Source: Chlamydomonas sphaeroides (Eukaryota > Chlorophyta > Chlorophyceae > Chlamydomonadales > Chlamydomonadaceae). Taken from it: a stretch of 64,000 bases of DNA. The stretch covers positions 1 through 64,000 of the forward strand of contig BDDC01000028.1 in assembly GCA_001662425.1 (NCBI GenBank), written 5' to 3'. Each line of letters begins with the position of its first letter. Within the stretch, counting starts at the first letter, position 1. A program made the translations under genes and the position numbers. Below, piece by piece: positions 1 to 11,343 of this stretch. A model generated the notes under the pieces. It had not been told where the DNA came from. It saw nothing but the letters and a program-made list of their open reading frames with translations, and did not search any database.

Positions 1-160
1 CGGGAGGGCACGGGAGGGCACGGGAGGGCACGGGAGGGCACGGGAGGGCACGGGAGGGCACGGGAGGGGACGGGAGGGGACGGGAGGGGACGGGAGGGGA
101 CGGGAGCGGACGGGAGCGGACGGGAGCGGACGGGAGGGGACGGGAGCGGACGGGAGCGGA
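1..160. repeat. Decamer tandem repeat (minisatellite), about 16 copies
   Basis: Sixteen back-to-back 10-bp units of the form CGGGAGGGCA. The unit drifts in blocks: six CGGGAGGGCA copies, then CGGGAGGGGA copies, then CGGGAGCGGA copies. The array starts at the window edge, so its true left end is not visible. It lies upstream of the first recognised exon of the oxidoreductase gene at 355 and is probably intronic. Confidence 0.97.
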
Positions 161-354
161 CGGAGCTGTGGGCACGACACGCGGCGAGGCTGCACCGATG
201 GGCCTTCGCCGGTATGCCGCTTTGCAGCATCGCCGGGGGGACCTGCCCGCAGTTAGCTAGCCCCTCGTGCTGTGCCACGAGCATCCTGTGGTCCCAACTG
301 GCACGCCAGGAACTGGCTAGCGGCAACGCGGGCCTCGCTGCCCGGCCCTCGCAG
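161..354. other. Unassigned stretch left of the first recognised exon
   Basis: This is probably intron, possibly with another exon, of the partial oxidoreductase gene. A possible donor (CGCCG followed by GTATGC) lies near 210 and the acceptor of the 355 exon ends at 354. I cannot place a further exon with confidence. The long open frame here is not supported as protein by family resemblance. Confidence 0.4.
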
Positions 355-1051
355 GTGCCTCTGTCGGACGCTGACGTGCTGCACCTTGAGGCGCACCGCT
401 GGTGGGCAGGGCAGCCGGCCCGCATCAAAGGACTTGCACAGCGGATCGCAGGCCTGACACGGTGGCCGCTCACGCGCTCCGTACAGTGTCTCACTAACCC
501 CACGGTGCCGTCGTGGGAGCCACGGCGGCCGCTGATGAAGCGCTCGTGTCAGAACATGTCACGGCGGCCCTCCGTGCACGCCACGCTAAAGAAACGCCGG
601 CCCCTCCTCGCCAGCCCATGCCTATGCTGCCGCATCTCAAGCACCGCCTCCCTCTCTCAGTCGGTGCCATACCCCATCTTGGCCTCGCTGCTCGCCCGGC
701 CGGCCGCAGGAACAACGCGTACCCGCTCAACCCGCGCTCGCCCTCGCCGCCGGCGCTGCCCGCCGGCGCCGCGCCGCTTGTGGTGCCGCTGGGCGGCCAC
801 TTCATGCTGCGACCCGACCTGCGACTGGCGGCCTGCGGGGACTGGTGAGCGCTGGGCTTGCGCACGGGACATGGGGCATGGAGCAACGTTCCGGAGCGAG
901 CGCGGCGCAGGGCCGCGCGTGGTGTGCCGTCCTGAGTCTGGTGCTGCGTGTGCTGCCCTATGCTCATCCATGCAGGTGCAAGGGCCCCCGAGCTGCCGAC
1001 GCGTATGTTACGGGGTACGAGGCAGCGCAGGCGCTGCTGCAGGTGCTGTGA
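355..1051 (+). CDS. 3' end of an FAD/NAD(P)-dependent oxidoreductase (renalase/amine-oxidase-like), 5' part outside window
   Basis: Three spliced exons are supported: 355-401, 710-844 and 976-1051 (stop TGA 1049-1051). All junctions keep frame (two-base carry at both). The joined tail reads through VLHLEAHRW, then NNAYPL, RPDLRLAACGDW and CKGPRAADAYVTGYEAAQAL. The AHRW motif followed by a CGDWC...G..A...G.EAA ending is the C-terminal FAD-binding signature I know from the renalase-like NAD(P)/FAD oxidoreductase family, where the Gly-Asp contacts the flavin. The N-terminal Rossmann fold (GxGxxG) must lie left of the window. Substrate and location cannot be inferred. The exon starting at 355 is the weakest of the three; the last two are well supported by the uninterrupted motif across their junction. 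Confidence 0.6.
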
Positions 1052-1718
1052 CCGGCGGGGCGTGTCATGCGTCGCTCTGGGGAGCTCTCTCCTGCTCTTC
1101 TTGGATCGCGAGCCGAACCATGATTGCGGTTGGTCGGAATTGGCGTGCACGCGGTTCGCGGTTGCTGCAAAGCAGCGCATGATGGGTGTTTGTGCAATGT
1201 GATCATCGCCGTGTGGCGTAAGGATGCGGTTAGCGAGGGTCAGCTCGGGTGGCGTAACGGCTGCGCTCCGAGGCGCTCCGTGAGCGTCACGGTCAGGGGA
1301 GCGTCTCCCCTGGTCGGTGGCCCCTCAGCGACGCGAGTCGAACATGGCCCTGCAGTTAATGGATCGTGCGAAGTGAAGGCGTTACTTGTCGCGCGCTGCC
1401 CCTGCGGTTTTGGCAGGGCAGTGGTTTGGCAGTGATTCGCGCGCTTTTCGGTCTCGTCGAGAACGCGCCTGCTCGCATATAAGATTCCGCGCTGCCATTC
1501 CTGGATCCATACATATACATTGCGCTTCTCCGGCAACATTGGCGCGAGGCTTGAGCGCAACCGGACGCCGACATCGTTGCCCAGCGCGCCAACGGCTGTA
1601 CCCTCCAGCGACTTTCCCCCAGCCTAGGTGGCACGCGCAGACTCTTGTGGAACGTTCGCGACTGCCGGTGGACCAAGCGCTCCACTCCTGCGAAAGCCCT
1701 AGACATCCGAACATCGCG
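1052..1718. other. Intergenic, 3' flank of oxidoreductase and promoter of next gene
   Basis: There are 667 bp between the TGA at 1051 and the ATG at 1719. The region probably holds the 3' UTR of the left gene and the promoter and 5' UTR of the right one. The open frame of the next gene extends in frame up to 1386, so an upstream start cannot be excluded. I see no clear TATA box and no TGTAA poly(A) signal. Confidence 0.5.
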
Positions 1719-4490
1719 ATGCTGCACTCCGTTCGCTCCGCGCGCAACTGCGCCACATGCCGATCACGTCAGCTGTGCTGCCGACGGGTCGTAACGGTCT
1801 CCGCGACGCTCGCAACCAACGTCCGAGTACCCGCACGCTCCTCCCCGAGCCAACCCGCCCCGTCGACCAAGACCCGCGACGTCGATACCCTGGACGGCCT
1901 GTATGAGCTCGTGACCTCACCCAGCGGCGCGATGGCGTGGGCCTCGAGCGGTGACCGCAACGACCTGGGCAAGCTGCGGTCGGCGTTCGACACAGCACGC
2001 CGGGTAAGGCCCCGACGGTGCAGGTGCGCAGCGGTTGATGCGAATGCCCATCACGCTTTCCACCGAGCTAGCTCCTGTTTGCCGCTTACCGAGTATCGGC
2101 AAAGATCTGACAATATGCCTGCCTGATTCTCCCCACATCGCAGCTGGGGACCCAGCCCGGTGCGGACGCGGCCGCCTGCCAGCGCACGCTCGACGCCCTG
2201 TCGTCCGCCCACCTGCGGCTCGCGCCCGCGCTGCCCAACGCCTACGCCTGCGCCGCGCCGCTGTACGCCTTTGCCAAGACCGGCCACTGGCACCCAGAGC
2301 TGACGGCGGCGCTGCTGGCCCGCCTGGCAGCCAACGAGGGGCGGCTGATTCGTAAGGTAGGCCTGCTTCCGGCCCGTGTGCGTGCGGGGACGCTGGGCGG
2401 GGCCGGTACCGGCCTCTGCCGATGGCCCCCCTGGCTGTGAAACGGCGACCTCCGCTTTGCGGTGTAACAGAAACAGTAACAGGCCTCACCCTTTGTGGAC
2501 TCCGCCCACGCCCGGCAAGCTACCCCTACCGGCCACCCCGACGTCCCTGGCCTCATCTGCGGCATGCCCCTCGCTCCCATCTTTATTTCCCCCAACCTCA
2601 CCCCACCAGGAGGGACTGGGCAAGAGCAGCCCGCTGCTGCTGTGGGCGCTCACAAAGGCCCCCCCGCAGCTGATCGCCGCAGCGCCGCTCGACACGCTGT
2701 GGGCCGCCGGCCTGGACCGAGCGCTGGCCATGCGCCCCGGCCTCGGCCGCGCGGAGCTCTCCCCGCGCGATTGCATGCTGCTGCTGCTGGCGGCCGCCCG
2801 GCTGCGGCGCGGTTCACAGGCGCAGGTGGCGGCGCTGCTGGACGGCCTGCAGGCACAGGAGCCGGCAGCCAGGGGGCTGCAGCTGGCCAAGGCGCTCGAG
2901 GCAGTGGGGCAGCTGGCGGCCCGCGGCGACTACACGCCGCGGCCCAAGGTCGGCGGGCTGGGGCGCGGGCTGGGACCTGGGCAGGGGCAGGTGGCTGGCG
3001 CAGCAGTGCTTGTGCGCGGCCAGACCGGCTAGCGGCGCGCCGGCCACGGCTGAGCGCGCTTGGCCCCTGCTCGTGCCACAGGACCTGACGCTGCTGGCTG
3101 CCGCCGTCCGGCAGCGGCTGCAGCCCGACGGCACCGCCGCCGGCGCCGGCGCCGGCGCTGAGGCCGGTGCCGCCGCCGAGACGGATGCCGGCGCCTTCAA
3201 CCCCAGCGACCTGCCCTCGGCGCTGCTAGGCTGCGTGGGCCTGGGCCTGACCGACGCCCGGGTCATCGGGCCTCTGCTCGGCGGCCTGCACGGCGACGGC
3301 CGCGAAGCCGCGCTGACGGCGCTGCGCCGCCTGGCGGCCTCGTCGGGCGCAGGGCCGCAGGGTCAGGAGGGGCTGCTGGAGCTCCTGCCGCGCGGCGTCG
3401 CCGCGACGGCGGCGGCGGAGGTTGCGGACCCGGTCGCAGCGCTGCGCCGGGCGGGCTGCCTGCAGCAGCTGGCGGAGCTGGTGGGGGGCGCCGGCGGGCT
3501 GGCGGCGTGGGCGGCGTCGGGCGACGTGTTTGCGATGCGGGAGGCCTTCGCCGTGGCGGCCGAGGTGAGAGTGCTGCGGTCTGGTCCGCTGGATGTGGTC
3601 CTGGGAGCGTGACCCCGTGTGCCCTCTCCCTGCCCTTCCGCGCCGCACATGCCATCTGTCAGCTCTTGGCACTGTGCCCGGCCGTCCTCCGTCGTGTGAT
3701 GCAGCTGGGCTCGGCCCCGGACGCCGACGCCGAGCTGCTGACGCGCCTGGTGGACGCCCTTGGCGCCGCCTACCTGCCGCTGGTGCCCGGACTGCGCGGC
3801 GCCGCCTCCTGCACCGCGCCACTGGCGGCCTGCGCCGCCGCCGGCGCGTGGCAGGGCGGCCTGGCGGCGGCGCTGCTGGCACGGCTCACGGCCGGCGGCG
3901 GGGAGCTGCTGCGCCGCGAGCGCCGCAGCGCCGTACACGTCAGCCTGTGGCGCTCCATGTCGTACTTGTCTGCCGTACCGGACGCCTACCGCGAGACCCC
4001 GCCGCTGGCCACGCTCGTGCGCGCCAGCTCGGCGGCGCTGGCTTGCTTGCCGCCAGGCGACGGCGCCGGTCGTCTGCCGGTAGAGCACTGCGCGGCGCTG
4101 CTGGTCGCCTTGGGCCAGCTGCGGCTTGGCGACGATGCCATGATTGCCCACCTGACGGCGGGACTCGCCAAGGCCGCGCCGGCGGTGGGCTTGAAAGGCC
4201 TGACGGCGGCGCTGGCGGCGCTTGGCGAGCTGGCGGAGTGCTGCGGTCACGTGCCACGGCCGGCGCATGTGGCGACGCTGGCGGCGGCGGCGCTGGCGGC
4301 GCTGGCCGAGCAAGCTGCGGCGCAGCAGGGTCTGGCGGAGGATGAGCTGGTGGCGGCACGAGAGGGCTTGGGCTGGCTGCTGCGCACCGGCAGGGCTGAG
4401 GTGGCGCCGCTGTCGACGGAGCTGCAGGCGCTGCTGGACGGGGCCGCGAGCCACGTTGCGGTGCGGGAGTCGGCCGTGGTGGCTGCGTAG
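1719..4490 (+). CDS. Predicted organelle-targeted alpha-helical repeat protein (OPR/FASTK-like)
   Basis: Five exons: 1719-2003, 2144-2356, 2610-2948, 3082-3564 and 3663-4490, all joined in phase 0, giving 715 aa. The start was chosen because the first 60 residues (MLHSVRSARNCATCRSRQ...) are rich in Arg, Ser, Ala and Cys and lack acids, as in chloroplast or mitochondrial transit peptides. The next block (VDTLDGLYELV, then LYAFAKTGHWHPEL) and the rest are Leu/Ala-rich amphipathic helices of about 35-40 residues, repeated throughout. This resembles algal octatricopeptide-repeat and FASTK-like organelle RNA-binding proteins such as Tbc2-type translation factors. I do not see a C-terminal RAP domain or a strict OPR consensus, so the class is inferred from helical repetition and targeting only. 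A role in organelle RNA processing or translation is a reasonable guess, not shown. Introns are 104-253 bp with standard GT-AG ends. Confidence 0.68.
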
Positions 4491-5918
4491 GTGGACTTGG
4501 CTGTGGGTTCATTGGCCGAAGCCCCTTGGCCGCAACTGACTTGGGTTGGTGGTCATAGGCCGAAGCCTGTGGGCCGCCATGGGATTGGCTGGCGGCCTGA
4601 TGCACCATGGACACAAATTGTAGAGACAGAGGCGTCCTGTCGGGGGACGTCCCGGTACAGTGGCGAGGAACGGGGGTGCGAGTGAGGGATTTATGCGCGT
4701 GCACTGCCTGCGGCGCTGGTCCGGGCTGGCGGCGTGATTAGCGGCAAGACGAGCTGAGGAGGTTGCGCCTCGCGCGGTGCTGCCGGTCTTCCCTTGCTTG
4801 TCCGCTCATAGCTGCCAACCGCTTGAGAAGCAGTAGAACATGGAACCCGAGAGAAGACAAGGCCGTGGTCTCAGGTTATTCCGTACGTATGTTAATCGGA
4901 CATTTCATGTTGCTGTGTATCCGTACGCATCACGGCATGTCACGTGCGTGGCTGTGTCGTCCGTCGTTGCCCTCCGCGTCACATGGATCAGGTTGCTTGG
5001 ACATGTCCCATTGAGTGGCGTGCATTTAGGGCAGCTGTTGTAGCATAGGCCCCAACTGATGTTGCGCAGGGGCTCGCAAGTGGCCCACCAGCGCCGCGTC
5101 GTGCGCTTAGGTCGCTGTGTCGCGGAATAGTCCTGGCTGCAGTGTGGTCCTGTGAGATGGGACTGCTGCGTGGCATGGCGCTGTCGTGGCTGCGCGGGTA
5201 TGCGCTCACCTTCCGTGCCAGTGCCAATCCCGCACGTACTCTTCTGTATGTCACTATTTATATATGCAAGGCCGTCAATGGCTCTACGCGGCTGCAACGA
5301 AGCATGCTGCTGTCCTCTGTCTTTGCCTGGGCGCTGACTCCCCAGCTCGATTGGGTGGCCACGAGAGGTACGTGTGGCACGCTGCCGAAAGCCACAGAGC
5401 GACTGAGGCGTCCAACGCGAACGGTGCTCGGGGGTTCTGCGCTGGCATTCGAGCCGGGATCCAGACATACTGCGCCGCATGACGCATGGCGCATGGCGCA
5501 CAGTTCACATGAGAGGTTACAGCGGCCACTCCCTCGGGAGCGGTGGTTGGATGGTACCAGACACAACCCCGCCGCGTAGGGCGGAGCAAACACAGGCACC
5601 CATCGCAACCAAACACGTAAGCGTACGGCACAGGCTCAGGGGGCGCGGGGAAGAGGAACTCCGCCGCTCGCGCGGCAGAGCAAAAACACGCGCCCACCGA
5701 GACCCGACAGCACGCCACATGACGCCGACTTCCATGCCCAAGCGTATAAGCCGTCGCCCTGAACGCTGACGCCTGATCGCTGGTACGAGGGCCAACCCGC
5801 ACGCACGTCACGAGACACCAGATCGCGAACCGCATGACGGCGTGTCACCCGATCGCAGCTGCGCGCGTGCGCCGGCCGTTCGCCGGCGTCACGCCATGCA
5901 GCCCTGGCCGGGCCCTCC
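4491..5918. other. Convergent intergenic region (3' UTRs)
   Basis: There are 1,428 bp between two converging genes, with lower GC than the genes. On the - strand a TGTAA (TTACA at about 5517-5521) lies some 400 bp beyond the NRAMP stop and fits the green-algal poly(A) signal. No exon, RNA gene or repeat was recognised. Confidence 0.5.
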
Positions 5919-8900
5919 TCACATCTCGCCAAAGCTGCCGGAGATGGCGCTCTGCACGACCAGGTTGATGTTGAGGCCCGAAATGATGAGGAACAGGGTC
6001 CAGGCGATGATGGCCACCCACCTGCGAGCAGGGAGAGGCGCCGAACAGAGGGGGCCGATGAGGTGCGGTGCAGGGCTTGGTGAGCGCCGGGCCGCGGCCG
6101 GCGAGGGGACGGCGCGTGCATGCCGGGCGCGCCGGGGGACACGCCGAATGACACGAGCAGAGGAAGGGGGGGAGGGTGGCGGGGTGTGCTTGCCGCACGC
6201 GTCTAGCGTAAGGCCGTCCGCGAGCGTGCTTGCCGGCGGGTCGCATGCGGGGTGGGGTGGGGGGTGGGGCGCACCATGAGTTGGCGTCCTTGCCCAGGTA
6301 GCGCTTGCTCGAGGTGAAGTGCACCAGCGGGAACACCGCGAAGGGCAGCGTGAGCGACAGCACCACCTGCGGCAGGGCATGCGGCATGGTCACGGCAGGG
6401 AGGTGTGAGGGGTGGGTGAGCATGAAGAGGGGGCCCACGGGCGGCATCCGCAGCAGGGTAGTGGGCCCGGGCCGAGAGCGAGGGCCGCACGACACTGCCC
6501 AGCATGCGGTGCGCGAGTGCGTGGCTGGCAGTCGGCGGCTGGCGCCGCCGCCGTGGCTTCGCAGCCCGCGCCCGGGCCTCTCCCGGTCCCTGCGCCCCGC
6601 GCACTTTCGGCCCCTGGACCCTCCCCGCTCCAAGCCTTCCCTCCGTCGCGCCCTTGCCTGCGACATGACCAGGAGGCGGGACACGCCGTCGCGGCCCATC
6701 ACCGCCGCCACCACGGCCGCCGGCACGATGGCGGTGCCGCGCGTCACCAGCCGCCGCAGCCAGGGGCGCAGCTTGATGGACAGGAAGCCTGGAGGGAGGG
6801 CAGAGTGAAGGGGCGGAGCCAGAGGCCGGGGCACACTGCGGCTGACAAAAGCGCGCTAGGGACCAGCAGGTCGAGGCCCAGCCGCTGCCGACCATGTACC
6901 CCGCCGTGTCCCGCGTTCCAGTGCACGGCCGTGTCCTGCCTCCCGATCCGTCGCCGTGTCCCCCCCCTCGACCAACCCGGCCGTGTCCCGCCTCCGTCAC
7001 CCCGCCTTGCTCCCCTGCTCCCCTGTACAGCCATCTCACTCTGACCCACCCTCCATGACGATCTGTCCGCTGAGGGTGCCCGTGATGGTGCTGTTCTGCC
7101 CCGCGGCCAGCAGCGCGATGCCGAACAGAACACTGGCGGCCTTGGCGCCCAGCGACTCGGCCAGCAGCTGCAGGGCGAGGCAGCAGAGGAGGGCATGGGC
7201 GGTCGAGGAGGGCGCGCGAGGCCAGCATGGGCGGGGCCGCGGACTGGACCGCCGGGCCCCGGCGGCGGCGAGGGGCAGGGGCTCGGACGGCCCACTGACG
7301 AGCGTTGCGAGCGGCGGCTGTTCCAGGCCGACCGCAGGGGCGGGAGTCCCCCGCCCCACAGCAACGGCGCCGCGTGCCGGCGAAGCAGTGCCCGGCCCCG
7401 CCTCGCCCCGTGCCGTCCGGCCCCTGCCACCCCCCTCACGTGGTAGGCGTCGGTGATGTCCGCCACGTCCTCACGGGGTGGGTTGCCTGGGGGCCGGGGA
7501 CACACGGGGGCAGGCGGGGGCCAAGGCAAGATCAGGTTGGCGGTCGCCAAGCTACGCGCCCCCCCGCCAGTCCTCCACCGCCACACCACAGCGCCATGCG
7601 CGCTTGCAGCGTGCCCCGCCGGCCTGACGTCCCCAGCCGCATCAGCTGTCATCGCCACCGCTCTTACTGCCGCCTTCTGGCCCTCCCCTTTCCTGAATTT
7701 GCATCCGCGAAGCATCCTCGTGGGCCCTGCCGGCCCACCGCAGTGCTGCCTGCTGCACCCCGCCTGCCAGGCAGCCGCACCGAAGGCCGCGCCCACAGCT
7801 GGCTGCTTACCGAAGTGGAATGCCGCACCCGCCAGCACCAGGATGGATGAGTTGATGAGGAAGGCCACCACCAGGGAGGCGGTGCTGTCGATGGCGCCCA
7901 GCCGCACAGCCAGCTGCCGGCCGGGGCCGTCGCTGAGCGGGGAGGAAAGGGAGGTGGGGGAGGAGCAGGGGTCGGCCAGTGCACGTGGGCAGCGCAGGGC
8001 GGGAGTGAGGGGCTGGGGCTGGGGCTTGGAGCCGTGCGGGGTGCGGTGCGGTGCGGCTGCAGGGCGGGCGCCGGGAGGGTATGTACCATGGGAGTAACGA
8101 ACAAGTTGCGAACCTCCGAGAGTAAGCCCAGGCCGGGAGGGGGGAGGGGGGCCCCCAGCGACGGACGCGCACGCGCAGCTGCGCACCGGGGGTAGGCGCG
8201 GGTCTGGATGACGGCCGAGTGGAGGTACAGGTTGTGGGGCATCACCTTGGGCGGGGGGAGGCAGGGGGGCCAACATGCAGGAGGATGTGTTGCCGTGTGA
8301 ATAGCAGACCACAGCGCGGAAGCTGCACGGACGTCGCCCAAGGCGAATGACTGCCCCAGGCCCGCGGGCCCATACGCATTCCGACCGGGTGGGCGAGGAG
8401 GGGAGCGGTGGCGGCACGGTGGGGCAAGCGCGCAGGAGCGCCCCCTGTGGGTGCGGGCACCTCCCCCGGGGACTCCCGCCGCCTCCAGACCGCCCCTCCA
8501 GGGACACGCACCCGCCCTTCCACCCAGCTGCCGCCCGCGCCTTCGGGGCCTTGCCTCCACAGCCGTGGCCACGCCCCTAGCTGCCGCCACCGCCCCGCCC
8601 CATCGCCAGTGTTGCGAGGCTGCCCCGTGGGCGCCAACCCGGCACGAACCCTGCGCCCCGCTAGCTCACCCCGCCTCCTTTCCCCGGCCCCCACCGTGGC
8701 TCCCAGGATACCGGTGGCCAGGTACAGCATCTCGTGGTTGGTCACAATCGAGGACGTGGGCAGGAATCCGGCCATCACCTGGCGTGTCCACGAGGCACGG
8801 CAGCAGCGGCGGAGGGGAGGGGAGCAGCGGAAAAGGACGTGAGGCGGGGCAGCAGCCGCGTCCCGCTGTCGCACGAGACCGCAAGGTGGGGTGCTTGGAG

Positions 8901-10904
8901 CCACGACCTCATGGGCGGCTTGCAGCCACGGGCTCCCGCCGCAGGGCTGCATGCGCGCTGTCGGCTTGCTTGGTGCTGCTGGCGCGGAGCACGCGGGACG
9001 CTGCATGCCGCTGCCGCCACAGGGCTGGGTGCGCACTGGCGGCCGCACCTTGGCCATGTTGGGCTTGCACTTGGCGAGCTCGTAGATGAAGCAGATCTGC
9101 GTCGCGGGGAGAGGGGCGGCCCGGGTCGGGAGGGCGGCATGGCGAGCAGCGGCCGGCGGCTGCAGGGGCCACGCATCTGTCCGAGAGCGGAGCCCAGGGA
9201 GGTTGATGTGGAGAGTGCAGGCACGGACGCCGGCAAGGCCCGGTCGAACTCCGCAAGCCCGATCCAACAAGCCGAGCGAGGCGTACAAGGCGGCCCGCCT
9301 GAACCCGGTCAGGTGCTGGAGCCCACGTACTCTAGCCCCGGACCTCCGTCCACCCCGGGTCCCCGAGACCCCATGTGCGCGCGCCGCGGCCTCACGCTGA
9401 TAAGCAACGTCAGCACCGCCACCAGCACCTCCAGCGCGCGGAAGGAGCGCAGCTCAAAGAGCGCCACGACGAATACGTCCGCGGCGGTGATGAGCACACT
9501 GGGGGGACCGGGCCAACATTCCACCGGGCCACACGCACACCCGCCGTCATCGCCGCCGCCCAGACCGGCCAAGCGTGGCTCGTCTCGCGCAAAACCCAAC
9601 AGCCGGGGATGGCGATGCGGCTGCGGACTTGCGGAGGCTACTGCAACGGGCCCCTTCTTTCGACCGCCGCCGCGCCTCGCCGCCTCACCCCGCCCACAGC
9701 GGTATGCCCAGCAGCAGGTTGAAGGCGATGGCGCACCCCACCACCTCGGCCAGGTCGGTGGCGGCGATGGCCAGCTCCGCCACCACCCACAGCACCCGGT
9801 TCACGGCGGGAGGGTAGGCGTCGCGGCAGGCCTGCGGCAATGAGGGAGTTGGGAGGCAGGGAGGAGCAGGGCCAGCAGGCGGGGGCATGGATGGGAGGGC
9901 CCAGCAGGGCGTCCGCTACTCCTTGCGGGCAGGGCTGTCCCACTGGCGGCTGCGGCTGCAGAGCGGTAGTCCAGTGCGGGCATGTACCGAGGGGGTAGCA
10001 TACTAGTCATTCCAGTGCGGGGAGGCGACAGCCCTGGAGCCGCCCGCCTGGCTGGAGGTCCTGTGCCGGCCGCACCTGCGCGAGGTCGCGGTCGGCAATG
10101 ATGCCCAGACGCAGTGCCAGGTACTGCAGGAACCTGCGCGCAGGCGAGGAGGCCATCCGACGCAGGGGATGTTCGGGCTTGATGAAGATCAGCCAGGTAC
10201 GGGTTGCAGATTCCGCCACGGTGTTGCGGCCGACTCAGCCGACTGGTGGCGACCGCCGAGGGCTGCTGGTGGCCAGCCGCAAGCAGCGGTAGCTCACATG
10301 GCGATGCACGAGGAGCACAGCACCACAAACAGCAGCGTGTAGCCAAACTTGGAGCCGGCGGCGAGGTCTGTCGCCCAGTTGCCCGGGTCCCTGGCGCGGG
10401 GGAGACGGGTGAATGGGGGATGCAAGGGGGGCGTCGCGTGTGTGGACCAGCGGCGGGTGGTAAGTGCGCGCGAACCGTAGCGTGACCCCGGGGTAGCGAG
10501 CGCTACGCGATGTCCCTACATGTAGCCGACTGCGACAAGAAAGCCGGTGCCGCAGAAGGCGAAGAGCTTGCGGTACCATGGGGAGCCTGCGGGGATGGCC
10601 GTGGGCGCGAGTGAGCAATTGATGCGTGCCGGTAGCGACGTCGAACCCAGGTCGATGCCCGAGGCCAATTTGGATCCCTACCTGCGCTCGGGAAGCTCAG
10701 GCTGCTGTTGCTCTCGGGCAAGCTGGGCTGGTCGCAGCGGGTCTTCCAGCCGAGCAACAGCGGCTCCTCCAGCTCCGTTGTCGGCGCGCGTAGCTCCGAG
10801 CGCTCCACAATAGCCTCCTCAGGAGCATTCATAGCAATAGCAAAAGTCGCCGGCTCGCTGGCGAGGGAGCCATACGATTCCAGCTCGGACGCTGGTAGCG
10901 TCAT
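5919..10904 (-). CDS. NRAMP-family divalent metal (Mn2+/Fe2+) transporter
   Basis: Fifteen exons (- strand order): 10682-10904, 10520-10586, 10298-10390, 10076-10133, 9689-9831, 9396-9498, 9049-9096, 8695-8778, 8187-8245, 7811-7932, 7440-7486, 7050-7167, 6658-6788, 6275-6366, 5919-6021. They encode 496 aa, a normal NRAMP length. Every junction is in frame and falls inside conserved motifs. The TM1 metal-site motif DPGNWATDL starts at residue 98, and the TM6 motif GATVMPHNLYLHS has its metal-selective Met at 275. Other hallmarks are ATDLAEVVG, ITAADVFVVALFE, GQNSTITGTLSGQIVMEG and a C-terminal LPFAVFPLVHFTSS block. The protein is a proton-coupled importer in the plasma or a vacuolar membrane. 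It reads closer to MntH-type sequences than to long plant NRAMPs. The N-terminus is acidic and carries an EEPLL dileucine-like sorting motif. The intron 6367-6657 uses a GC donor (CAG|GCAAGG). An in-frame Met-like start also exists at 10988; I prefer 10904. Confidence 0.95.
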
Positions 10905-11343
10905 CGCGCCGCTCTGTGGCTCCACCTGCTGCACAGCGCACGTACAACGCGGTTCGCTTTGAGCTAAGCCTGACCTCGCGGAGATCACCGGGAAGCGGCT
11001 TTTGTACGGCAGTCGGACCCAGGAGAAGCATCAGTTGAAGCGAACCGTTTGCAGTCAGTCGGCTTTTTCCCTTCAGTCCCCGCCCCCGCCCTTTCCTTCC
11101 CCGCGCCGCAACCCCATGCACGCCACGGCCGACTGTCCACATCTTGCCGTCTTCCTGCAGAGGGTTGCAAGTTCGCAACCCGCCTCCCGCATCCTCATTG
11201 CCTGGCCAACCCCCGCTGTGCCCGCCGCAACGGTTGCCGGCCGCAGCCGCCCTCCCACCCTCCTGCCCTCCCACTCCATCTCAGCCTTCCCTACGCTCCA
11301 CAACCCGCTGCCCCGCCCCACACGCAACCCGCTACACGCCTGC
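10905..11343. promoter_or_regulatory. NRAMP promoter / 3' flank of the acyltransferase gene
   Basis: These 439 bp separate the NRAMP start and the acyltransferase stop, both on the - strand. The region must hold the NRAMP promoter and 5' UTR and the acyltransferase 3' UTR. It is C-rich on the + strand and I find no distinct TATA box or metal-response motif. Confidence 0.45.

Noticed and set aside
214..1182. 322-residue open frame on +
   Set aside because: Composition is Arg/Ser/Cys-rich and resembles no family. The spliced oxidoreductase exons lie in other frames across it.
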